Positions 44,521-52,243 of a stretch of DNA of 64,000 nucleotides are shown piece after piece. Source of the DNA: Microbulbifer variabilis (GTDB lineage Bacteria; Pseudomonadota; Gammaproteobacteria; Pseudomonadales; Cellvibrionaceae); assembly GCF_020524905.1 (NCBI RefSeq), contig NZ_JAIVKI010000011.1, positions 62,001-126,000 on the forward strand. Reading direction: 5' to 3'. The translations under genes were made by a program, and so were the position numbers. Position 1 is the stretch's first letter; every line of letters begins with the position of its first letter. A model generated the notes under the pieces. It saw nothing but the letters and a program-made list of their open reading frames with translations, was not told the DNA's origin and made no database searches.

Positions 44521-45771
44521 CTAAGCATTGTACCATGGGGGGACGATCCACTGCCCAAAGTACCAGTTACGAGGTACAAGCGCTCCGTAACCCTGCCCTA
44601 AGCGGTCAGGCTTGTTAATGGTGGGGTTCATTGCCCACCCCTCTGCCAGAGTAACCTTGACACCATTGATTGTACACATCGCTATAAACTCTCTAAATCC
44701 CTGCAAGCTTTGAATGACCACCTCACGGCGAGCAGGAGTAAATGCAATAAGAGGCAAATCGATGTCATTTACAAATGGGCGTGCTGCTTCGTCACTATGC
44801 CAGAGTACATTTCTTCTCGGGAATGGTCCCCAATGCCCTCCCCCAGTTCTTGGGGTGTGGACATTAGAGATTAAAGAGTTGACTGTCTGGCTTACTTCAT
44901 AGATACGGTTAGTGATGTTACCAAGCTTTGTACCCTGCCCTTGAGTTGTAAAATTTCTTTCTAAATGGGTTTCGATATGCTGACGCTGCGACCAAGCTTG
45001 CATGGTACCAAGAACACGACGGTCATCTCCGTACCTATCATATTTTTTAGCACCCTGCTTAAATGGCCAAATAGCAAATAGATCATAGTCTCCCGTAATG
45101 GCATTAAGTGGATGTTCATTTCGGAACTGCCGATGTTCGACAGGATTAGTCATCGCCAGCAGCGGTTCGTACATATCTTTGTATTTAGTGTCATATTGAA
45201 CAACAATATTCCCACGCTCCTGGATAAAACCCGACTGCCTACTCTTTTCCTTATCAACATAAACTCCCCACATATCCCCTAAACATGTACCAACTTTGAT
45301 AAGTGAGTAATGGAAAATAATACCGCTAGGATGACTGGCTACCCCTTCATAGCGATCATCCGTTTTTCTTATAACGTTAATTTTCCCATTGCGGATGAGC
45401 CAATCAACCCTGTCTTGATGTAAACGAAGAGGCGTTGTTGATGCAGTCCAGCCCGCAACAGAGTGTGTGTCGGTGAAAGCCTCATGATGTTGATCTCGGT
45501 TATACCCCGCCTTTCCCATACCGTGTTTATTTAATCGAGGGTCGAGCAAAACAAAACCGGCCATAGGCCCCCAGTCACAAGACTTACCATGAATTCTAAA
45601 GCCTTTGGTGTCATATCCTTGCTCAAGTAACTGAGTACAGGTTGGTCCTGTTGCACGCACAATGATGACGCAGCGGTGCGATGCTGCAGTAACTTTAAAA
45701 GCCTCTGCATGGGTGGCTGGGCAGCCTATAAGATTTTCACGTAATATAGCATTGTTAAATATAAGTTCCAT
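44521..45771 (-). CDS. ExoY/CyaA/edema-factor-like nucleotidyl cyclase toxin
   Basis: A 416-residue protein whose whole length fits the class II (CyaA/EF/ExoY) cyclase fold. Motifs are VIIVRATGPTCTQLL (Arg39), DTKGFRIHGKSCDWGPMAGF (Lys56 and Lys63, matching CyaA Lys58/Lys65), GDYDLFAIWP (Asp228 and Asp230, metal ligands) and WHSDEAARPF (His325, Glu328). All sit in the expected order. The enzyme should convert ATP or another NTP to a cyclic nucleotide, normally only after binding a host protein such as calmodulin or F-actin. No signal peptide, so secretion would need a dedicated system, which is not in view. Arg331 replaces the Asn of the HGTE-x-x-N-P-F motif of CyaA. ATG 45771 has an AGGAAG site. 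Strong candidate, not tested. Confidence 0.9.
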   Translation of the reverse strand: MELIFNNAILRENLIGCPATHAEAFKVTAASHRCVIIVRATGPTCTQLLEQGYDTKGFRIHGKSCDWGPMAGFVLLDPRLNKHGMGKAGYNRDQHHEAFTDTHSVAGWTASTTPLRLHQDRVDWLIRNGKINVIRKTDDRYEGVASHPSGIIFHYSLIKVGTCLGDMWGVYVDKEKSRQSGFIQERGNIVVQYDTKYKDMYEPLLAMTNPVEHRQFRNEHPLNAITGDYDLFAIWPFKQGAKKYDRYGDDRRVLGTMQAWSQRQHIETHLERNFTTQGQGTKLGNITNRIYEVSQTVNSLISNVHTPRTGGGHWGPFPRRNVLWHSDEAARPFVNDIDLPLIAFTPARREVVIQSLQGFREFIAMCTINGVKVTLAEGWAMNPTINKPDRLGQGYGALVPRNWYFGQWIVPPWYNA

Positions 45772-46455
45772 ACGTCAGCTTCCTGCTTGAAGGCTACTAA
45801 TGATATATTTTGAATTGAATATTCTTGAGGTAAATGATAGAAATATTAATACTCAGAGTCAGTGCTTAGTACATTTATTCCATAGTGAAAAATCCTTATC
45901 GCCGATAAGGCGCCACTAAATGGCGTCATCATGTCTTCACTGAACTTTCAGAAATCTCTCGGGTTACTCATAAGCTCTCCAACCGTAAATGTCAGAGTGA
46001 AGCAGGTAGGGCTCACCAGGACTCTACCGATCATTCCTAGCGACAATATCGATTCTTAGGCTGATATGTTTTGCAACCTTACTTCTCCAGCTTGGGGGCT
46101 ATCCACTGCCTGTCTCACACTGAAGACACAGGTATCTTATCCACCATCTAAGAGGATTGCTTTAGATTTTCACCCACTCTTTTTAGAATTTAGCCGTTAT
46201 TTCAGTTTTTTTTACTGTCTGATCTGGAGCATTTCGAACAAGGACAAAAGAGCACTCAGTATCATGAGTGCCTATTTAATAAGGAGGGTGACAAAGATAC
46301 CGGCAGGTCACTCTCTAGTCTGACAGCGCATCTAGAAATGATGTCATCTACTATTGACCAGCCCCATCTCTTTCATTTTGACTACAAACAAGGGAGTCGG
46401 TAACGATTTTAGGAAGACCTTCGCCAAGGTTAACTGAAAGCGCCAAAAAAATAGT
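45772..46455. other. Gene-free stretch between cyclase and C58 protease
   Basis: About 680 bases with no gene I can defend. It should hold the cyclase promoter. Confidence 0.35.
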
Positions 46456-47196
46456 TTACCAAACCCTATTGGTGTAAGCTTTAACCTCCCAACTGTTCCT
46501 GAACTGAACCCATCCAGACATATAAGCATGCCGATAATATGCATCAAAAAAGTCGAAGAAATCATCTCTCGTTGCAAATCGATATTCACCATAGTTAGGA
46601 TCAAAGAAAAGAGCCCCAATATCTGAATTCACCCTATCATCCGCCACCCAGGCAGCAATGGCATGTCCGGCCCGCGCTCCTGAAAAAGAAATATATGCAT
46701 AAGCATCCTTCAAGCGGCGCAGTGCATTCACTAAGCTTACATTAATCGGAGGAACAGCTCGAAGTGGCGGGGCTGGCTGTCCGGGCCGTATAACGACCAT
46801 ATTATTAAGCGCCTCATCAATGGAGCTGTTGCACCAGCGTATCTCCTTATGTAACCCATGGTTTATAAGCCAATTTTCAATATTTATGCACTGACGCCCA
46901 TTTCCATGAGTCCAAGTATGGAAATCCCTTCCCACCTTTATCAGCTCACCAACATTTAAGGATCGATAAGTACGTACAGAAAACAGACCCAACTGATGAA
47001 TTCTGGGTGTCAACCCTAATTTTGCCGGCAGACTTTTGCCATCTTTTGCATTTGACTTTATCCAGTGTGCGGCTAATGCCGCACAAATTCCAAATGCACC
47101 AAACCTAAAGTAGAAAATATAGGTGCGAGGCGATGACTGTGAAAACCCCCAGGTTTTCACACCATTATTCCGCCTGGCAATTCTATTAACCCCCAT
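46456..47196 (-). CDS. YopT-type C58 cysteine protease (effector-like)
   Basis: A 246-residue protein with a papain-like C58 layout: catalytic Cys38 in FGICAALAAHWI, His178 in GARAGHAIAAWV and Asp199 in LFFDPNYGEYRF. The G-x-C-x-A-L-x-x-W-I, S/A-G-H-x-x-A and F-F-D-P-N-x-G-E-Y-x-F segments match YopT/AvrPphB-type effectors, which cleave prenylated Rho GTPases or plant kinases. The early basic stretch (MGVNRIARRNNGVK) is short, shorter than YopT's own N-terminus. No signal peptide. The next codirectional gene in the 5' direction lies beyond a greB fragment. Delivery to a eukaryotic host is inferred from the family. Confidence 0.85.
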   Translation of the reverse strand: MGVNRIARRNNGVKTWGFSQSSPRTYIFYFRFGAFGICAALAAHWIKSNAKDGKSLPAKLGLTPRIHQLGLFSVRTYRSLNVGELIKVGRDFHTWTHGNGRQCINIENWLINHGLHKEIRWCNSSIDEALNNMVVIRPGQPAPPLRAVPPINVSLVNALRRLKDAYAYISFSGARAGHAIAAWVADDRVNSDIGALFFDPNYGEYRFATRDDFFDFFDAYYRHAYMSGWVQFRNSWEVKAYTNRVW

Positions 47197-47469
47197 GTCA
47201 CTCTTACTCCCTGTCTCAATTAACTTTTTTCAGAAACCCTAATACTGCAATCACATACAAACCAAGAAAGACTTAACTTAAATCCATCATGCATAAAGCC
47301 ATTTGTATACTTTACCCAAAATCTCAAATGTCTACTTTCAATTTTGGGCATTTATTTTTAACTTTTCTAAATTGAGCAGGCAGTGAGTACTGGCGTACAA
47401 GGGGGAAACTTCACAGGATAGAAACATCAGGCAATAAACTACCATTTTATAGATGTGGTGTTCGTTTAA

Positions 47470-47781
47470 GAGTTTCCTTAGATTTGATAAAGGATAAGCA
47501 ACCTAAAGATATCACTCAATCTATGCAAAGCCTTCGCACAACAGTAAAAGTAGGCACTTTAGTTACCCTGATGTCTGAGCCATATCAGAAAATAAAGAGG
47601 GAGTGGCCGTAAGCTATAGAATAGTTGGGCCAGATGAGTTTGATGTAAAGGCCGATATAATTTCCATGGAATCTCCCTTGGCTCGTTCGCTGCTAAGGTG
47701 TAGGCCTGATGATGAGATGGGTATTCATCTGAGGAAAAATGGCAGACTTATTTTATTATTGAAATCCGTTACGAAGAGTAG
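47470..47781 (+). pseudogene. greB: Third greB-like fragment (3' half, frameshifted)
   Basis: From about 47599 to 47715 the frame reads VSYRIVGPDEFDVKADIISMESPLARSLL like greB; a frameshift then leads to EEKWQTYFIIEIRYEE and a stop at 47779-47781. A more decayed match further left (47470-47570) reads RTTVKVGTLVTL in line with REKVFFGAWVTL. It is more diverged than the copy at 34726 and is non-functional. Confidence 0.8.
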
Positions 47782-47853
47782 AGATAAGTTCCTTCAAACC
47801 ATAAGAAAAAGAGCGGCTCAAGTACAAGGGAGCTACTAGATTTAGAAACAAAA

Positions 47854-47883
47854 AAAGGCTTATTTCCCTTGAAATAAGCCTTT
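47854..47883 (-). terminator. Terminator of the pore-former gene
   Basis: A perfect 12-bp stem (AAAGGCTTATTT / AAATAAGCCTTT) with a 6-base loop. On the minus strand it is followed by a run of T residues. It is 24 bases beyond the stop of the pore-former gene. Confidence 0.85.
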
Positions 47884-47907
47884 GAAGCTTAATTATTCAT
47901 CTATTTT

Positions 47908-49131
47908 CTAGAGGCTGTTGTAGTACTGAATCACACCAACCGTTTTCCCACTGGCAAAGGCAGACTGAACTTGATCTGAACTCATGCCAATTGTCAAATC
48001 TGCATCGTTCACATTAAGATCAAGATACAAGCTTCCCGCCTGGGAGTAGGCATCGTCCCATTCAGTAATCGCATCATTAAGATCATTGATTACCGCTGTG
48101 TAGTTAGCCCCTTCTTCATCTGCAATGGCAGTCTGAATATCACTAACAGCTGCTGCTACATCATTTTCAAGGGTTTGCCACTCCTGCAAAACAGCTTGCA
48201 GATTTTCTTCAACTTGCTGAGTTTCGTCCGCTAGCTGGCCAAAACTTTGTGACAACATTTGAAGAGTAGAAACATCTGCAGTAACCAGATCCATTTCGGC
48301 TTGCTTATCCTGGATACTCTTTTGATCTGCGACGATTTTAGCGGCATCCAAAGCAATAAAGGTGGTTGCTACCGCAGCTACTGGTCCCATAACGAACCAA
48401 GTCAGTAATCCTTCTGGGAAAGCCACAATAGAGGCTACTGTTCCCAGGGAGATAGCTGTAGCATCTGCGATACCAAGCGCCACTATACTGGCGGTCAGGG
48501 ATTTGATATCTGCCTGTAAATTTTTGATATCGTTCTTTAAGTCAGCAATTTTTTGCTCATCAGCCTGAGCATCCTGAACAGACTTATCGGCAATTGACTG
48601 CAATTGAGACGCCATATCGGGCAGTTTATCTTGGAATCCTTGAATAGCCTGAATTGCTCCACTAATAAAGGTAGAAACAAGGCCCAATTGAGACGTTATC
48701 GAGTTCAGATCATTCTTCAAGATGTTAAGAGCCGAAGTATTACTAGGGTCACTCTCAAGTGTATTCGCCTGGGTTAAGGCATCCTGCAATAATTCGCTGA
48801 TAATACCGTTGTAGCTTTGTACTTCACCGGGTACATCCAAGAGCCTGGCCAGTACATTATTCACCCAATCAAGCGCATCTGAATTGGCCTGAGTGTAAGC
48901 CGCGACAAAGTCGCTCCAATCCGGCGGATTTTGATTTAAGGTAGGCAAGCTTGAGGACAAAACACTGGTCACCAGAGTGTTTATCGCAACGACATTCTGC
49001 TTATAAGTATTCTGGGTATCGCGAATGGACTGAGCACTACGATTAAAAGCTTTTGCCAGTGAAAGTTTTACCACTACTGGGCTAGTACTTTTTTCCGCCA
49101 CCAAATCTACGTCATCACTTACCTGTGACAT
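47908..49131 (-). CDS. Alpha-helical pore-forming toxin-like protein (ClyA/HBL/Cry6-like)
   Basis: A 407-residue protein made of long amphipathic helices with a central hydrophobic hairpin at ~215-270 (SIVALGIADATAISLGTVAS and LLTWFVMGPVAAVATTFIAL). That is the layout of ClyA-superfamily toxins such as HBL, NHE, Cry6A and their Gram-negative relatives. Before the hairpin is the repeated QSIADKSVQDAQADEQKIADLKNDIKNL coiled-coil; after it, DQKSIQDKQAEMDLVTADVS and a C-terminal helix pair. The N-terminus lacks a cleavable signal. No tail or partner subunit (HBL uses several) is adjacent, so it may act alone. Its own strong terminator is at 47854. The function is inferred from fold pattern. Confidence 0.7.
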   Translation of the reverse strand: MSQVSDDVDLVAEKSTSPVVVKLSLAKAFNRSAQSIRDTQNTYKQNVVAINTLVTSVLSSSLPTLNQNPPDWSDFVAAYTQANSDALDWVNNVLARLLDVPGEVQSYNGIISELLQDALTQANTLESDPSNTSALNILKNDLNSITSQLGLVSTFISGAIQAIQGFQDKLPDMASQLQSIADKSVQDAQADEQKIADLKNDIKNLQADIKSLTASIVALGIADATAISLGTVASIVAFPEGLLTWFVMGPVAAVATTFIALDAAKIVADQKSIQDKQAEMDLVTADVSTLQMLSQSFGQLADETQQVEENLQAVLQEWQTLENDVAAAVSDIQTAIADEEGANYTAVINDLNDAITEWDDAYSQAGSLYLDLNVNDADLTIGMSSDQVQSAFASGKTVGVIQYYNSL

Positions 49132-49511
49132 ATTTATTTCTCTCTTAATGATTATCTAAGATGAAACCTGAGACCTCCAAGAAAAAAACCTTGACTTAGG
49201 CGCCACCCAATATAGCAAGGTTTACAGTACATCAATATGCCAACACTTATAATGAATCGAAAATATAAATTTCTTTATATTCACATCGCTAATAAAGAGC
49301 ACGGCGCCAAGCAATCCAACATTAAACTGGCCGCCCTATTCGATAAAAAAAGGATAGATTCACCTAGGGGCATGCTTTAGGGGGAGCACTCAATATTCGA
49401 GCTGACAAAGCTACGACCATTCACTCCATTAAACTAAACTACACAAAATTTTCGTTAGGCAACGGGAGATGTAACCAAAAGCTACTTTGACCATGACAGC
49501 ACTTCAGAAAT
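49132..49511. other. Spacer left of the 144-aa membrane protein
   Basis: About 380 bases, AT-rich, probably holding the pore-former promoter. No gene seen. Confidence 0.4.
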
Positions 49512-49946
49512 CTAAAGCTTGATTAAACCGTTCCTAAATTTATATAAAGCTCTTTCCTCATCGTAATTGAGACGCCGGCGAGAAACGGCTAAACAACAGA
49601 GTATATTCAGCAGCGGCAGCAAGAAAGTATATATAGAAATACCACCCAAACTGACCCAAAGAGAAACAATCAGCCCGCAGAACAACCCGGGAATAAGACG
49701 ATACTTCACTGTCACCGGCCTTCCCATAAATTTAACTAAGATCCCCGCAACAAAACCAGGAATAACATAGACGTACAAGGGAATAATCCCTCTGGCAAAA
49801 GATAGCGCGATCAAGATCCCTAAAGTTCCCAGCAGAACGGCAAATAGTGAAAGCAACAGGCTTTGCTCTTTTAACAAGCGGCTGATCAGTGTGTGACTCG
49901 GACTAACCTCCAGATCACTTTGTGGGCTTTTATAATCTTCATTCAT
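49512..49946 (-). CDS. Four-helix membrane protein with 'SPQSDLE' head
   Basis: A 144-residue protein. A short soluble head, MNEDYKSPQSDLEV, is followed by four hydrophobic helices (about 30-50, 53-73, 84-103, 107-125) and a basic tail SRRRLNYDEERALY. The Y-x-x-P-x-S-D-L-E head is shared by many small gammaproteobacterial membrane proteins with no known role. It is transcribed away from the three-gene TGT-like operon. No operon partner is visible. Confidence 0.65.
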   Translation of the reverse strand: MNEDYKSPQSDLEVSPSHTLISRLLKEQSLLLSLFAVLLGTLGILIALSFARGIIPLYVYVIPGFVAGILVKFMGRPVTVKYRLIPGLFCGLIVSLWVSLGGISIYTFLLPLLNILCCLAVSRRRLNYDEERALYKFRNGLIKL

Positions 49947-50271
49947 TTTGATTGATGCATCACATTTAAAAAATCAGTCTGGATTATAAAGGACATTTTC
50001 GCTACAGCACAAAGATAAGCCTTTACTCCACCAATAGTCATTATACTTTCTTTAGCCATGGGCTGGATACAGAGCCCTTAAATCTAGCCTCTTGTTCTAG
50101 GGTCTGATATTGGCGGAATAAAGACCAACATCTTTACAACTAATAAACCAAATATCCCTTTGAGAATACGAGTTTGTAGCAATTTACTATCATTACTACC
50201 GGGCCAAATAGAAAGGATTGCACTCCCGCCATTAGTGAATATTAAGCCTACCCCGCCTCCAGGAGGCATAG
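49947..50271. other. Divergent promoter region
   Basis: About 325 bases between divergent genes. The right end has an AGGAGG ribosome site for the gene at 50272. No operator recognised. Confidence 0.45.
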
Positions 50272-51852
50272 ATGCCAATGGCCAATGATCATCACAACAC
50301 TCTCACCGACTCTTTAAAGCGCGCCCGGTTTGACTTGCTACCGACCTATTCCACGCATCGGATAGAGTTATTGCGACTCTTTCGTGAGACCTTAGCGCTA
50401 CAACAGCCAATCCTGTCTCGATCTTGGAAACAGCTGGAGGCGCAGGCGCGCTTGTGTATGGGATTGGGCTATGCAGAATATCGCAACCTCCAAAGCCAAC
50501 TGGAAAGTACAGCCCAAATCGACAACCTGCATCATCGTTTGGGTTCAGAGTTCCTTTTTGTACTCCGCGGTATTGCTATCAGTGGCGATCGGGATCAGTG
50601 GGTTAAAAATCTTAAGGAGCGACTTCGTAACAAAGACCCCGCTGAACACTTGAACACACTGCTCGCAAAGGCGGAAGAACTGACCGGAAATAAACTCTCT
50701 GAACAGACGCTTACACGTTTACGCAAAAAAATTACCGGTTTGGACGAAAGGCTAGACCTGCAGAAATCCATGGTTGTCCTAGCCAATGGAAAGACAAAAA
50801 ACATCGACCTGTTGAAGCCTTTCCTTCCAGAAAACGAGACCTCAATGGCCGTGCGGGTAAACAGCACTGCGAATGCCGTCATTATGTGTCTGTGCCGAGG
50901 ACTGCAGGGCCTGGTACACGCTCAATTCAATATTGCCCTAAAAACAGACATCTCCAGTGCCGAGTTTTCCAAACAGAATATCCCCACGATTAAGGCAATT
51001 ACAGAGAGCTTTGCCAATCAGCTCACAATGGGGCAAAAACGTATTTATAGCGCCCTGCTTTTAAGTGAACCCCAAAGAATTACCCAGGCATGCCTAATAT
51101 TTGCCGGTGATATTGAAAGTCAGCTACCCCAATTCGTAGGAGCTCAGGCTGTCATACACAATGCCATCGAAGAATTATTGCAACGCGGCAGTGGTGGCTT
51201 GGCGGAAAAGCTTGGGGATCTCGCAGTTGATGCGCACTTTCTCACCCGCTCCGCCATCGCAAGCCATGCCGCCTGTTATCGTCTTGCCATCGGCTGCAGA
51301 GATTTCAATACCGATAAAGATATAAAAGCCCTTCTGAAAAATATTCCCTCTCTGGCTTTCTCTACACCCCTGCCCAACGGCAAAGATGTAGAGCTATCGA
51401 GGCTTGAGAACAGCTCGGAGGGAGAGTTTGTTGAAATCAGAGGCTTTGTCGAAGAAGTCAGTTCACCTCCCCAGGAGGGCGGTATGCTACTCAGTCATCT
51501 TGTATTGAGGGACCCTTCCAGTAATGCCTTGGCAAATGCCGTGGTGCGCTTTGCGCACCTACCCCATGCCGGCGTCTGCCAGGGGGCTTTTTGCAGGCTC
51601 AGCGGCACCTACCGGGAACACTCAAGCTTACTTGATGGCAAAGCCGCCGTTGAGGTCGACACTCTGGCCCTGGCCGAGATCGCTGAGTCCAGTTTTGAGA
51701 TCTGTTTCTTGAGGCTCGCCAGCCGCTGGTTCCACCCATGGCGCAGTAATACCAACCTTTACTGGTCTCTCGGTGCTCACAAAACCGAAGAGGACTCCGA
51801 AGCCACCCTGGGTGCCGGAGAATTGCTTTTCACGCCCCTAATTCGTCAGTAG
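50272..51852 (+). CDS. Operon protein 1: helical domain plus OB-like domain, unknown
   Basis: A 526-residue soluble protein. Residues ~1-370 are mainly helical (an ITGLDERLDLQKSMVVLANGKTKN linker splits them). Residues ~385-470 look like an OB-type beta-barrel: FVEIRGFVEEVSSP, MLLSHLVLRDPSSNALANAVVRF, GAFCRLSGTYREHSS. OB folds usually bind nucleic acid. An AGGAGG site sits 6 bases before ATG 50272. It is the first of a three-gene unit (spacing 10 and 18 bases). No family was recognised. Coupled with a TGT-like enzyme, a nucleic-acid-binding or target-selecting role is a reasonable guess. Confidence 0.65.
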   Translation: MPMANDHHNTLTDSLKRARFDLLPTYSTHRIELLRLFRETLALQQPILSRSWKQLEAQARLCMGLGYAEYRNLQSQLESTAQIDNLHHRLGSEFLFVLRGIAISGDRDQWVKNLKERLRNKDPAEHLNTLLAKAEELTGNKLSEQTLTRLRKKITGLDERLDLQKSMVVLANGKTKNIDLLKPFLPENETSMAVRVNSTANAVIMCLCRGLQGLVHAQFNIALKTDISSAEFSKQNIPTIKAITESFANQLTMGQKRIYSALLLSEPQRITQACLIFAGDIESQLPQFVGAQAVIHNAIEELLQRGSGGLAEKLGDLAVDAHFLTRSAIASHAACYRLAIGCRDFNTDKDIKALLKNIPSLAFSTPLPNGKDVELSRLENSSEGEFVEIRGFVEEVSSPPQEGGMLLSHLVLRDPSSNALANAVVRFAHLPHAGVCQGAFCRLSGTYREHSSLLDGKAAVEVDTLALAEIAESSFEICFLRLASRWFHPWRSNTNLYWSLGAHKTEEDSEATLGAGELLFTPLIRQ

Positions 51853-51862
51853 GAGAGCGACC

Positions 51863-52225
51863 ATGCCACCAGATGATGGATGTATGACGGAGCTGGATAG
51901 TGTCCACGACCAGATTGCGGAATTAGAAGTGCTGCTGGCAATGGCACAGCTGGCAAAAGCGGAGTGGCACGCCGCCAAAGAAGCCGTACGTGCTGAGTGC
52001 CTGGAAACGGCGATACCCAATCTGCCCAACTTGCATCAAAAAGATGAATTGGATTTTCCCATAGAGCCTATGGACCACGCGGTAGCCGAATGTATAGAAA
52101 ACCACCCAGATGTGCTTGAAGCCTGGGACCTGTTCGAACAGGTAGCCTTGGAGCTCGAAATTGAACTGGAAGTGGCCCATGCACTACTCGACGAATACAA
52201 AGCCTGCTCTCACGCGCTTGTTTGA
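51863..52225 (+). CDS. Operon protein 2: small acidic helical protein
   Basis: A 120-residue acidic protein, chiefly helical (VHDQIAELEVLLAMAQLAKA; VALELEIELEVAHALLDEY), with no signal or membrane helix. ATG 51863 has a good AGGAGAG site. It could be a bridging subunit between proteins 1 and 3. No family recognised. Confidence 0.65.
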   Translation: MPPDDGCMTELDSVHDQIAELEVLLAMAQLAKAEWHAAKEAVRAECLETAIPNLPNLHQKDELDFPIEPMDHAVAECIENHPDVLEAWDLFEQVALELEIELEVAHALLDEYKACSHALV

Positions 52226-52243
52226 AGAGTCATCAGCAGGCCA

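Noticed and set aside
46066..46323. Plus-strand frame between cyclase and C58 protease
   Set aside because: Aromatic-rich chance frame without ribosome site or relatives that I can name.
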